NCBI RefSeq assembly: GCF_025972045.1
Contig: NZ_JAPDHX010000002.1
Span: 496,001-560,000, forward strand
Reading direction: 5' to 3'
Source: Micropruina sonneratiae
GTDB lineage: Bacteria > Actinomycetota > Actinomycetes > Propionibacteriales > Propionibacteriaceae
DNA length: 64,000 bases
Shown here: piece after piece, positions 26,544 to 34,905 of the stretch
Layout: each line of letters starts with the position of its first letter
Position numbering within the stretch: position 1 is the stretch's first letter
Position numbers and translations under genes: made by a program
Notes under the pieces: model-generated
Database searches by the model: none
What the model was told of the DNA's origin: nothing
What the model saw: the letters and a program-made list of their open reading frames with translations, nothing else

Positions 26544-28544
26544 CTACTGCTCGCCGAGGCGACGCAATGCGCCGATCGCCGTCTCGCGGTCGGTGGTCAT
26601 CCAGAACGGCGGCATCGAGGCCCGCAGATAGCTGCCGTAGCGGGCGGTGATAAGCCGCGGGTCGAGCATTGCGACCACACCGCGATCGCTGAGCCGGCGG
26701 ATGAGGCGTCCGGAACCCTGGGCGAGCAGCAGCGCCGCGTGGGTGGCCGCGACGGCCATGAAGCCGTTGCCGCCGCGCTCGGCGACGGCCCGCTGCCGGG
26801 CCTGCAGCAAGGGATCGTCCGGGCGTGGGAAGGGGATCTTGTCGATGATCACCAGCCGGCAGGTGTCACCGGGCACGTCGACGCCCTGCCACAACGACAG
26901 CGTGCCGAACAGGCTGGTCGCGGGTTCGGCGATGAAGCGTCTGGTCAACTCGCCGAGCTGGGCGTCGCCCTGGCAGAGGATCTCGGCGTCCGGCAGCTCG
27001 CGGCGGCAGTGGACGGCCGCGGCTTCGGCGGCTCGCTGCGAGGCGAACAGCCCAAGGGTTCGTCCGCCCGCGGCCCAGAGCAGCTCTGCCACCTCGGCCA
27101 GGGTGTCGGGACCAATGCCGTCGCGGCTTGGCGGCGGCAGCGCCTTGGCGACGTACAGGATGCCCTGTCTGCCGTAGTCGAACGGCGAACCGACGTCGAG
27201 CCCGCGCCACCTCGGCGGCTCCGTCTCGTCGTCGCCCTCGGACGCCTGCGCACCGGTCAGCCCCACCGTGGACGCCACCGCGTCGAACGAACCACCGATC
27301 GACAACGTCGCCGAGGTCAGCACGACCGGGCGCTTGGCGAAGATGCCCGTGCGCATCAGCCCGGCCACCGACAGCGGTGCCTGGTTGACCTGGCGCCCGG
27401 AGCGTTCCCGCTCCGACACCCACACCACGTCGTGCGGGTCGATCCGGGCCAGCTGCTCGGCGATGTCGAAGACCTCCTTGGCAGCGGCCGCCGCCTGCTT
27501 GCGGTCGTTGTCGGAGTCGTCGCCGCCACCCATCGCCGACACGACCCGGCGGGCCACGTCGCGCACCAGCCGCAGCGTGGTCGGCAACGGGCCGTCGGCG
27601 TCCTCGATCCGCTCCAGCGGCGCCTCGTCGAGGGCCGCCCGCAGCGCCTCGCCGGCGTCCAGGAACTCCAGCGCCAGCTCGTCGTCGAGCCAGCTGAGGC
27701 ACCGACGTCCGACCCGCTCGATCAACTGCGGACTGAGCTCGTGCGAGGCGGCACCGGTCACCCGGGAGACCAGTTCGTGGGCCTCGTCGACGATCACCGC
27801 CTCGTGTTCGGGCAGGGCCGTGCCGCCGTGCATCGCATCGATCGCCAGCAACGCATGGTTGGTGACCACCAGCTGCGCCGAGCGGGCCGTGTCGCGGGAC
27901 CGTTCGACGAAGCACTCCGACCCGAACGGGCAGCGCTGTACCCCCAGGCACTCGCGCACCGGGATCGACACCTGCGCCCACGCCTGCGCGGTGTGAGTGG
28001 GTGCGTCGTCACGGTCGGCCAGCCCCCGCGCAACCGCCTGCTCTTCGACCCAGCCGCGCAGCGCGACCACCTCGGCCCCCACCTTCGAGGCCGGATCGGC
28101 AGCCGACGAGGTGAGCGCCACAGCCAGGTCGCTGCCGCCGATCAGCGTGTCCTGCTCGGGACCCTGGCCGTCGCGGGCCCGGTACAGGCAGGCGTAGTTG
28201 GTGCGCCCCTTGAGCACGGCGTGGCTGGGACGTTTACCGGTGACCGTCGCGCAGGCGTCCAAGGCCGCGGGAATGTCGGAGTGCGCCAGCTGGGACTGCA
28301 GCGCCAGCGTCGCCGTGGCGACGATGACGCGGTCCTGGGGGGCCTGGACGAGGTGTGCCAGCGCCGGTGCCAGGTAGCCCAGCGACTTGCCGGTACCGGT
28401 GCCGGCCTGCACCAGCAGGTGGTCGCCGCCGGCCAGGGTCTCGGCCACCGCCGCCGCCATCTCGTGCTGGCCGGGACGCTGGGCACCGTGGATCCCCTCG
28501 ACCGCCGCGGCGAGGATCGCCTCGGTCAGGTCGGTCTCTGGCAC
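26544..28544 (-). CDS. dinG: ATP-dependent DNA helicase, DinG/XPD-like
   Basis: This 666-residue superfamily 2 helicase has Walker A AGTGTGKSLGYLAPAL near residue 48, the DEAH box IVDEAHELVSRV and QGSGRLIRR as motif VI. Four cysteines in the insertion between motifs Ia and II (YACLYRA, ECLGVQRCPFGSECF) fit a 4Fe-4S cluster as in XPD and DinG. Such helicases unwind D-loops, R-loops or G-quadruplexes in repair. It lies close to lexA in many actinobacteria, but no LexA box is seen here. GTG 28544 has TAGGTT 6 nt ahead. The 120-nt gap to the DUF167 gene shows nothing distinct. Confidence 0.92.
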   Translation of the reverse strand: MPETDLTEAILAAAVEGIHGAQRPGQHEMAAAVAETLAGGDHLLVQAGTGTGKSLGYLAPALAHLVQAPQDRVIVATATLALQSQLAHSDIPAALDACATVTGKRPSHAVLKGRTNYACLYRARDGQGPEQDTLIGGSDLAVALTSSAADPASKVGAEVVALRGWVEEQAVARGLADRDDAPTHTAQAWAQVSIPVRECLGVQRCPFGSECFVERSRDTARSAQLVVTNHALLAIDAMHGGTALPEHEAVIVDEAHELVSRVTGAASHELSPQLIERVGRRCLSWLDDELALEFLDAGEALRAALDEAPLERIEDADGPLPTTLRLVRDVARRVVSAMGGGDDSDNDRKQAAAAAKEVFDIAEQLARIDPHDVVWVSERERSGRQVNQAPLSVAGLMRTGIFAKRPVVLTSATLSIGGSFDAVASTVGLTGAQASEGDDETEPPRWRGLDVGSPFDYGRQGILYVAKALPPPSRDGIGPDTLAEVAELLWAAGGRTLGLFASQRAAEAAAVHCRRELPDAEILCQGDAQLGELTRRFIAEPATSLFGTLSLWQGVDVPGDTCRLVIIDKIPFPRPDDPLLQARQRAVAERGGNGFMAVAATHAALLLAQGSGRLIRRLSDRGVVAMLDPRLITARYGSYLRASMPPFWMTTDRETAIGALRRLGEQ

Positions 28545-28550
28545 CGGTTC

Positions 28551-28556
28551 AACCTA
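28551..28556 (-). promoter_or_regulatory. -10 hexamer of dinG
   Basis: On the minus strand TAGGTT is followed by GAACCG and the GTG at 28544. Confidence 0.55.
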
Positions 28557-28590
28557 CCGTGCAGCCCGCACGGAACCGGACGCCGCTATT

Positions 28591-28610
28591 CGGGCCTGTG
28601 CACAGGCCCG
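28591..28610. repeat. 20-bp perfect palindrome between hflX and dinG
   Basis: CGGGCCTGTGCACAGGCCCG is perfectly self-complementary without a spacer. It lies 66 nt after the hflX stop and 34 nt upstream of the dinG -10 hexamer. It could terminate hflX transcription or be a dimer binding site in the dinG promoter. No T-run follows. Confidence 0.75.
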
Positions 28611-28676
28611 GCAGGAGTCGGACGTGCCGGAGCGGCGGCCCGGTCTCGTCGCCGTGGCCCGGGCCGGCACCTCCGG

Positions 28677-30089
28677 TCAGACGCGATAGGGCTCGAGCTC
28701 ACCGGCCAGGCCGGAGTTGACCCGGGCGGTCACCGCCGTGCCCTCCGCGGTGTGCTCAAGCACGACGATCTCGCCGCTGGTGTGGATCTTGTTCACCAGG
28801 TCGCCACGCTCGTACGGCAGCAGCACCGAAACCTCGACCGCGGGCCGGGGCAGCCGCTCCTCGATCCGCCGCTTCAGCTCGGCGACACCGTCCCCGGTGC
28901 GCGCCGAGACGAACACGGCGTCCGGGTAGCGGGTACGCAACGTCGCCAACGTGAGGGCGTCGGCCCGGTCGGTTTTGTTGATCACCAGCTGCTCGGCGAC
29001 GTCGGCCGCACCGATCTCGCCCAGCACGGTGTGCACCGCCCTGATCTGCCCCTCGGGGTCGGGGTCGGAGCCGTCCACGACGTGCAGCAGCAGGTCGGCC
29101 AGCACCGACTCCTCCAACGTGGAGCGGAACGCCTCGACCAGATCGTGTGGCAGATGGCGGACGAAACCGACGGTGTCGGTCAACGTGAACACCCGGCCAT
29201 CGACGCTCTCGGCGCGGCGCGTGGTCGGGTCGAGGGTGGCGAACAGGGCGTCCTCGACCAGCACCCCGGCGCCGGTCAACCGGTTCAGCAACGACGACTT
29301 GCCGGCGTTGGTGTAGCCGACGATAGCCACCGACGGGATCTCGTTGCGGCGTCGCTCCTGTCGCTTGGTGGAGCGCACCTCGTCCATCGCCCGCAGCCGC
29401 TTGCGCAGCACCGAGATCCGGTGGCGGATCCGGCGCCGATCGGTCTCGATCTTGGTCTCGCCGGGGCCGCGTCCGCCGATGCCGGCGCCGCCGGCCGCAC
29501 GTCCACCGGCCTGCCGGGACAGGTTGCCGCCCCAGCCGCGCAGCCGCTGCCGCAGGTACTGCAGCTGGGCCAGTTCGACCTGCGCCTTGCCCTCGGCGCT
29601 CTTGGCGTGCTGGGCGAAGATGTCGAGGATCAGCGCCGTGCGGTCGATCACCTTGACCTTGACCCGGTCCTCCAGGTTGCGCAGCTGGGCCGGCTCGAGC
29701 TCGCCGTCGCAGATCACCGTGTCGGCGCCGGTCGCGATCACCACCTCACGCAGTTCGTCGACCTTGCCGCGACCGATGAAGGTGGCCGGGTCGGGGTGCT
29801 GCCGGCGCTGCACGAGTGCCTCCAGCACCTGCGACCCCGCGGTCTCGGCGAGCAGCTTGAGTTCGGCCACGGCATTGTCGGCGTCCACCTGGGACCCGGT
29901 CGTCCAGACGCTGACCAGGACCACCCGCTCGAGCTGCAGGTCGCGGTACTCGACTTCGGTGATGTCGGCCAGCTGGGTGGACATGCCCGCCACCCGGCGC
30001 AGCGACAGCCGCTCGGCCAGGTCGAGCTGGTCGCCGTCGACGTCGGTCTGCTCCGGGTCGGCGGCGTCGTCGTATCGGAGTTCGGTCAC
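28677..30089 (-). CDS. hflX: Ribosome-associated GTPase HflX
   Basis: HflX splits stalled ribosomes. The 470-residue protein has the N-terminal HflX domain (ATFIGRGKVDEL, then DGELEPAQLRNLED). A coiled helical linker contains GGRGPGETKIETDRRRIR. The GTPase domain has G1 GYTNAGKSS, G2/G3 with LDPTTR and DTVGFVRHLPH, and G4 NKTDRAD. GTG 30089 overlaps the dapF stop codon (GTGA), so translation is coupled. The upstream open frame inside dapF is a shadow. Confidence 0.95.
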   Translation of the reverse strand: MTELRYDDAADPEQTDVDGDQLDLAERLSLRRVAGMSTQLADITEVEYRDLQLERVVLVSVWTTGSQVDADNAVAELKLLAETAGSQVLEALVQRRQHPDPATFIGRGKVDELREVVIATGADTVICDGELEPAQLRNLEDRVKVKVIDRTALILDIFAQHAKSAEGKAQVELAQLQYLRQRLRGWGGNLSRQAGGRAAGGAGIGGRGPGETKIETDRRRIRHRISVLRKRLRAMDEVRSTKRQERRRNEIPSVAIVGYTNAGKSSLLNRLTGAGVLVEDALFATLDPTTRRAESVDGRVFTLTDTVGFVRHLPHDLVEAFRSTLEESVLADLLLHVVDGSDPDPEGQIRAVHTVLGEIGAADVAEQLVINKTDRADALTLATLRTRYPDAVFVSARTGDGVAELKRRIEERLPRPAVEVSVLLPYERGDLVNKIHTSGEIVVLEHTAEGTAVTARVNSGLAGELEPYRV

Positions 30090-30895
30090 AGGTTCACTGT
30101 GCCACGAGCGACGATGACGGCGGGACCCGTCAGTGTCGCCTCGGGCCCGCTCAGGTCGACGACCAGCGAGCCGCCGGGCGGGTCGACCCGCCACCGGCGT
30201 CCGCTGTGGCCGGACGCCGTGGCCGCGGCCACGGCCGCTGCCACCGTGCCGGTCCCGCACGAGAACGTCTCGCCCACGCCGCGTTCCCAGACCCGCATCA
30301 CGACCCGGTCGTCACCGGCGAACTCCACGAACTCGACGTTGGCCTGGTTCGGGTAGACCTCGGCCGGGTAGCCGGGCTCCACGCTCAGGTCGAGGCCCGC
30401 CAGCCGTCCGGGCTCGAGCACGACGGCGGCATGCGGATTGCCGACGTCGACCACTCGTGCCGGGAACGACTCACCAGCCACCGTCACGGTGATCGGATCG
30501 GGCCCGATCGTGGGGGTGCCCATCGTGACGCAGATCTGTCCGTCGGGCAGGAACTCGCCGTGCCGGACGCCGGCGCGGGTCACGATGTCGACCGGCGACT
30601 CGTCGATCAGGCCCTCCTGCTCCAGATACCGCAGGAACACCCGCAGACCGTTGCCGCACATCTCGGCGATCGAGGCGTCCGCGTTGCGGTAGTCCATGAA
30701 CCAGGCGTCCCCGTGGCCCTCGTAGCCGGGCACGTGCCTGGCCCGGACGGCGCGCAGCGTGCCGTCGCCCCCGATCCCTGCCCGCCGGTCGCACAGGAAG
30801 CGCAACTGCTCGTCGGACAGCTCGAGGCGTCCCTCGGCGTCGCTGAAGCAGACGAAGTCGTTCAGCGTGCCGTGTCCCTTGGCGAAGGCGAGCAT
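30086..30895 (-). CDS. dapF: Diaminopimelate epimerase
   Basis: DapF converts LL- to meso-diaminopimelate for lysine and peptidoglycan synthesis. The 269-residue protein has the two catalytic cysteines: Cys80 in SIAEMCGNGLRVF and a second one in ETFSCGTGT. GHGTLNDFV at the start and GNPHAAV in the middle are also typical. Its stop overlaps the hflX start by 4 nt. ATG 30895 is favoured over upstream in-frame starts because the family begins with the substrate-binding N-D-F segment right there. Confidence 0.95.
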   Translation of the reverse strand: MLAFAKGHGTLNDFVCFSDAEGRLELSDEQLRFLCDRRAGIGGDGTLRAVRARHVPGYEGHGDAWFMDYRNADASIAEMCGNGLRVFLRYLEQEGLIDESPVDIVTRAGVRHGEFLPDGQICVTMGTPTIGPDPITVTVAGESFPARVVDVGNPHAAVVLEPGRLAGLDLSVEPGYPAEVYPNQANVEFVEFAGDDRVVMRVWERGVGETFSCGTGTVAAAVAAATASGHSGRRWRVDPPGGSLVVDLSGPEATLTGPAVIVARGTVNL

Positions 30896-30974
30896 TCCGG
30901 AATTCCACCCCAGCACGGGCCGGGGGTCAAACCGGCACCGCCCGATGGCGAGCGCGGGGCGAAAATGAGGTCGG

Positions 30975-31892
30975 TCAGTGTGGCAGCTGGCCGACCAGGT
31001 GCTCAGCGAGTCCCTCGGACGACGCCGGCAGCCAGGTGATCCGCGGGTCGCGGCGGAACCAGCCCAGTTGCTTGCGGGCGAACCGCCGGGTGCCGGACGC
31101 CGTGCGCAGGCGGGCCTCGTCCTCGCTGAGCTCGCCGTCGAGGAAGGCCAGTACCTGGCGGTAGCCGAGGGCGCGTGAGGCGGTCCGACCGTCCCGCAGG
31201 CCACGCGCGGCCAGATTGCGCACCTCGGCCACCAGCCCGTCGGCCCACATCCGCTCCACCCGGGCGTCGATCCGGGCGTCCAGTTCGTTGCGGGGAATCT
31301 CCAGCCCGTACTGCAGCACGTCGCCCAGCGCGTACTGCCACTGCGGCAGGTTCGGCTGCCACGACCCCGTCAGCTCGATCACCTCGAGCGCCCGGACGAT
31401 GCGTCGGCCGTTGCCGGGCAGGATGCCGGCCGCAGCCTGTGGCGACAGCGCCTCCAGCCGCTGGTGCAGCGCCTCGGCGCCCGCGGCGTCAAGATCGGCC
31501 TCCAAGCGGGCGCGCACCGCGGGGTCCGTGCCGGGAAACTCGAACGCATCGAGGATCGCGTGCACATACAGCGCCGACCCGCCGACCAGGATCGGCAACA
31601 CGCCGCGGGCACGACAGTCGGCCACTGCGTCCCTGGCCAGCCGCTGGAAGTCGGCGACGCTGGCGGTCTCGGTGACGTCGAGGATGTCGATCAGGTGGTG
31701 GGTCACCCCGCCCCGCTCGGCGGCGGACGGTTTCGCCGTCCCGATGTCCATGCCGCGATAGACCAGCATCGAGTCGGCGTTGATGATCTCGGCCGCACGG
31801 CCCTGCTCGCGCAACCTCTGCGCCACACCGACGGCGAGCGCGCTCTTGCCACTGGCGGTGGGGCCGTTGATCACCAACAGCGGGGTCGACAC
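30975..31892 (-). CDS. miaA: tRNA dimethylallyltransferase MiaA
   Basis: MiaA adds the dimethylallyl group to A37 of tRNAs reading UNN codons. The 305-residue protein has the P-loop GPTASGKSAL at the N-terminus, then INADSMLVYRGMDIGTAKP and HHLIDILDVTE, and the late RRFARKQLGWFRRD. GTG 31892 is the start; CACAAT lies 6 nt upstream and could be a -10 element. miaA is read in the same direction as dapF and hflX, 79 nt apart. Its partner miaB, which methylthiolates the same base, is at 36890-38347. Confidence 0.95.
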   Translation of the reverse strand: MSTPLLVINGPTASGKSALAVGVAQRLREQGRAAEIINADSMLVYRGMDIGTAKPSAAERGGVTHHLIDILDVTETASVADFQRLARDAVADCRARGVLPILVGGSALYVHAILDAFEFPGTDPAVRARLEADLDAAGAEALHQRLEALSPQAAAGILPGNGRRIVRALEVIELTGSWQPNLPQWQYALGDVLQYGLEIPRNELDARIDARVERMWADGLVAEVRNLAARGLRDGRTASRALGYRQVLAFLDGELSEDEARLRTASGTRRFARKQLGWFRRDPRITWLPASSEGLAEHLVGQLPH

Positions 31893-32003
31893 GCCGTCAT
31901 TGTGCCGCACAGTTCGGCGCATCCCCTTGGCCCTGGCCGGATGACGGGGTAACAATGGCCGTGAGCCGGGTTCGCCCCGGGAGTGCGAGAGAAAGGAGGC
32001 CGA

Positions 32004-32198
32004 ATGGGATTCGTCGACAAGATCAAAGGGGCCGTGAGCGGTCATGAGGATCAGATCGATGGCGCCATCGACCAAGCTGGCGACTTCGTGGACTCCAAGA
32101 CGGACAGCAAGCATGCGGCCCAGGTCGATCAGGCTCAGGACTTCCTGAAGGGTCAGGTTCGGCAGGGCTCCGGCACTCCGGAACAACCCCAGACCTGA
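32004..32198 (+). CDS. MT0933-like antitoxin family small protein
   Basis: This 64-residue acidic, helical protein starts MGFVDKIKGAVSGHEDQIDG, with GDFVDSKTDSKHAAQVDQAQ following. It matches the pattern of the MT0933 antitoxin family (PF14013), common in actinobacteria. It has a strong Shine-Dalgarno GAAAGGAGG 4 nt before the ATG and its own terminator. No toxin gene is adjacent on either side. The antitoxin label comes from the family name; many members are orphan and their role is uncertain. An ATG/GTG further upstream (31983) would lie in the ribosome binding site region and is not used. Confidence 0.8.
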   Translation: MGFVDKIKGAVSGHEDQIDGAIDQAGDFVDSKTDSKHAAQVDQAQDFLKGQVRQGSGTPEQPQT

Positions 32199-32236
32199 TC
32201 GGCTCGATCTTTCGTACGATCTAGATATCTACACGG

Positions 32237-32263
32237 CGGGGCCGGGCGATTCGCCCGGCCCCG
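32237..32263 (+). terminator. GC-rich hairpin after the MT0933-like gene
   Basis: A 13-bp stem (32237-32249 with 32251-32263) is nearly a perfect palindrome. It lies 38 nt after the stop codon. No clear T-run follows. Confidence 0.7.
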
Positions 32264-32287
32264 TCCCCATGCCCGGGCTGGCTTGCA

Positions 32288-32308
32288 GTCATGCCAACCG
32301 AGCATGAC
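32288..32308. promoter_or_regulatory. Candidate operator upstream of the aminobutyraldehyde-type dehydrogenase
   Basis: GTCATGC-N7-GCATGAC is a perfect 7-7-7 inverted repeat. It lies about 120 nt before the chosen dehydrogenase start in a 233-nt noncoding stretch. A smaller palindrome GGTCATTGACC follows at 32323-32333. The binding protein is unknown. Confidence 0.5.
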
Positions 32309-32431
32309 CGCCATGCAGAGAAGGTCATTGACCTCGGGGCAGCGACCCCGCCAGCCTGTGAAGCATTACTGTGATGGTGCGAGCACACCATGAATTCGCG
32401 AGCGATTTCACGCAATGACGAGAGGAATCCG

Positions 32432-33877
32432 GTGTCCGAGGTCGAGGTACTGCACAACATCATTGCCGGTGAGGCGAGGCCGGCGGTCTCGGGCGAGACC
32501 CTGGAGATCACCGATCCGAGCACCGGGCGGGTGTACGCCACGTCGCCGAAGTCAGGCCCTGCCGACATCGACGCCGCCTTCACGGCCGCAGCGGACGCCT
32601 TCGAGAGCTGGCGCTGGAGCACCCCCGCGGAGCGCCAGCAGGCGCTGCTCGCCTTCGCCGACGCGATCGAGTCGGGCGCCGACGAACTCGTCGACCTCGA
32701 GTGCCGCAACACGGGCAAGCCGAAGAACCTGACCGCCTCGGAGGAGATCGGGCCGATGGTCGACCAGGTGCGGTTCTTCGCCGGCGCCGCCCGGGTGCTG
32801 GACGGCCGGGCGTCCGGTGAGTACATGCGGGGCTTCACCTCCTCGATCCGGCGCGAACCCATCGGCCCGGTCGGCCAGGTCGCCCCGTGGAACTACCCGA
32901 TGATGATGGCGATCTGGAAGCTCGCCCCGGCGCTGGCCGCCGGCAACACCGTCGTGCTCAAGCCGTCGGACACCACCCCCGCCTCGTCGGTGTGGCTGGC
33001 CGAGAAGCTGGCCGACATCCTGCCCGCGGGGGTGGTGAACCTGGTCTGCGGCGATCGCGAGACCGGTGCCACGCTGACCGCCCACCCGACGCCCCGGATG
33101 CTGTCGATCACCGGCTCGACCCGGGCCGGAATGGCGGTCGCCACCGCGGCCGCCGCCGACCTGAAGGTCACCCACCTCGAGCTTGGTGGAAACGCTCCGG
33201 TGGTGGTCTTCGACGACGCCGACCTGGCCGCGGCGGTCGAGGGCATCTCGGTGGCCGGACTGTTCAACGCCGGCCAGGACTGCACCGCGGCCAGCCGGGT
33301 GCTGTGCCAGGCGGGTGTGTACGACGCGTTCGTCGCCGAACTGGCCAAGGCCGCCGCCGCGACCCGCACCGGCTTCGACCCGGCCGACGAGGACATCCTG
33401 TACGGCGCGATCAACAACCCGCGCCAACTCGCGCACGTCTCGGGCCTGGTGGAACGGGCCCCGGCCCACGCGAGCGTTGTCACCGGCGGACGCCGCGTGC
33501 AGCGCGACGGGTTCTTCTACGAGCCGACCGTCATCGCCGACCTGCGCCAGGACGACGAACTGGTCGCCACCGAGATCTTCGGACCGGTGCTCACCGTGCA
33601 GCGCTTCGTCGACGAGGACGAGGCGGTCCGGCTGGCCAACGACACCCCCTACGGCCTCGCGTCGTCGGTGTGGACGTCGAACGCCGGCACCGCGGCTCGG
33701 CTCTCGATGCGGCTGGACTACGGCTGCGTGTGGGTGAACACCCACATTCCGCTGGTCGCCGAGATGCCGCACGGCGGGTTCAAGCACTCCGGGCACGGCA
33801 AGGACCTGTCGATGTACAGCCTGGAGGACTACACCAGGATCAAGCACGTGATGCAGTACCACGGCTTCGAGGGCTGA
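32432..33877 (+). CDS. Aldehyde dehydrogenase, gamma-aminobutyraldehyde dehydrogenase type
   Basis: This 481-residue NAD-dependent enzyme matches the PatD/Prr branch, which oxidises 4-aminobutyraldehyde from putrescine to GABA. The family features are PVGQVAPWNYPMMMAIWKLA, the general base in LELGGNAPVV and the catalytic Cys in NAGQDCTAASR. The conserved HTHIPL with MPHGGFKHSGHGKDLS occurs near the C-terminus. GTG 32432 has GAGAGGA 5 nt ahead; ATG 32390 is the longer alternative without a good ribosome site. The nearby GABA-type aminotransferase would take the product onward. The exact substrate is inferred. Confidence 0.88.
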   Translation: MSEVEVLHNIIAGEARPAVSGETLEITDPSTGRVYATSPKSGPADIDAAFTAAADAFESWRWSTPAERQQALLAFADAIESGADELVDLECRNTGKPKNLTASEEIGPMVDQVRFFAGAARVLDGRASGEYMRGFTSSIRREPIGPVGQVAPWNYPMMMAIWKLAPALAAGNTVVLKPSDTTPASSVWLAEKLADILPAGVVNLVCGDRETGATLTAHPTPRMLSITGSTRAGMAVATAAAADLKVTHLELGGNAPVVVFDDADLAAAVEGISVAGLFNAGQDCTAASRVLCQAGVYDAFVAELAKAAAATRTGFDPADEDILYGAINNPRQLAHVSGLVERAPAHASVVTGGRRVQRDGFFYEPTVIADLRQDDELVATEIFGPVLTVQRFVDEDEAVRLANDTPYGLASSVWTSNAGTAARLSMRLDYGCVWVNTHIPLVAEMPHGGFKHSGHGKDLSMYSLEDYTRIKHVMQYHGFEG

Positions 33878-33888
33878 GGCCCCCCACT

Positions 33889-33911
33889 GGACGCCTGCCG
33901 CTCAGGCGTCC
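33889..33911. terminator. Bidirectional terminator between the dehydrogenase and LysR genes
   Basis: GGACGCCTG and CAGGCGTCC (9 bp, perfect) flank a 5-nt loop. The right arm covers the last codons and stop of the LysR gene. The arms contain an inverted pair of the over-represented heptamer GGACGCC. Confidence 0.6.
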
Positions 33912-34783
33912 TGCCCGTACCGGTCGCGGACGAAGCGGCGGAAGCGGTCGGCCAGGTCCGCCAGCTGCTCGGCGCCGTGATGGTGCGGCTGCCAGGCCGC
34001 ATGCAGCGCGATGCTCAGCGCGCCCGCCGGGATGTCCACGGTCACCTGGACGAGGCCGTAGCGCGGGTCGTCGGACACCACCGCGACGCCACGCCCGGCC
34101 GCGGCGACGGCCTGGGCGACGTGCGACGACGTGAACTCGACCAGGTCGGGCACCGGCAGCCCCGCCGCCTCGACGGCGGTGTCGAGGGCGCGCCGGGCGT
34201 GACTGTCCACGGTGGGCACCAGCAACCGATGTCGAAGCAACTCGGCCAGCGTCACCCGCCGGCGGACCGCCAACTCATGGTCGGCCCGCAGATAGGCGAT
34301 CACCGGCAGCGTGGCCACCCGCGTCCGCGCCAGCGTGATGGGCGGCGGGCGGGTGCCGATTACCACGTCCGCCCCGCGCTCCAGCGCCCCGTACTCGTCG
34401 GTGGCGTCCAAGGGCTGCACCCGTGGCATCGGGTCGTCGGGGCCCAGGGTGGCGAAGAACGGAGCCAGCAGGTCGTTCAGCGTGACCGGCGGCGCGGCGA
34501 GGGTCACGCTGGGCAGGCCGCCCGCCCTGATCTGGGCGGCCGCCGACCGGGTGGCCTCCGCACGGCTGAGCAGGTCGCGGGCCGCGGGCAGGAACTGCCG
34601 CCCGGCCGGGGTCAGCACCAGGCGTCCGTCCCGCCGAGTGAACAGCTCCAACCCCAGCTCCTTCTCGAGTTGCCGCAACTGCCGCGACAGGGACGGTTGG
34701 GTCACATGGGTGACCCTGGTCGCGGCGCTGACCGACCCGGCGTCGGCCACGGCGACGAAATACCCGATGGTGCGGAGTTCCAC
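33902..34783 (-). CDS. LysR family transcriptional regulator
   Basis: The 293-residue protein has the LysR winged helix at residues 1-60 (YFVAVADAGSVSAATRVTHV, then QPSLSRQLRQLEKELGLELF). A two-lobed ligand-binding domain follows. It is divergent from the aminotransferase gene with 122 nt between them, and convergent with the aldehyde dehydrogenase. The likely target is the aminotransferase, possibly both genes. Start GTG 34783 has GAGGAGG ahead. The ligand is unknown; a GABA or polyamine breakdown intermediate is a reasonable guess. Confidence 0.9.
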   Translation of the reverse strand: MELRTIGYFVAVADAGSVSAATRVTHVTQPSLSRQLRQLEKELGLELFTRRDGRLVLTPAGRQFLPAARDLLSRAEATRSAAAQIRAGGLPSVTLAAPPVTLNDLLAPFFATLGPDDPMPRVQPLDATDEYGALERGADVVIGTRPPPITLARTRVATLPVIAYLRADHELAVRRRVTLAELLRHRLLVPTVDSHARRALDTAVEAAGLPVPDLVEFTSSHVAQAVAAAGRGVAVVSDDPRYGLVQVTVDIPAGALSIALHAAWQPHHHGAEQLADLADRFRRFVRDRYGQDA

Positions 34784-34806
34784 GGCGTCCTCCTCGGCAG
34801 CACTCT

Positions 34807-34821
34807 ATGCCCAGCACGCAT
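34807..34821. promoter_or_regulatory. Candidate LysR binding site (T-N11-A)
   Basis: ATGC-N7-GCAT holds the T-N11-A core of LysR boxes (T34808, A34820) inside the divergent lysR/aminotransferase region. Confidence 0.5.
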
Positions 34822-34905
34822 GGATCCGTTAGCAAACGAGTATTCGACAGCATGGCTCGACGGCGGAGAGGATGGACACGACACACCACGAGTGGAGGAG
34901 TCGTC

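Noticed and set aside
26523-30356. Very long open frame (1277 codons) on the plus strand
   Set aside because: It is antisense to dinG and hflX, whose motifs are intact; the translated sequence is low in hydrophobic patterning and rich in Gly, Arg, Leu and Gln as expected for a GC-rich shadow frame.
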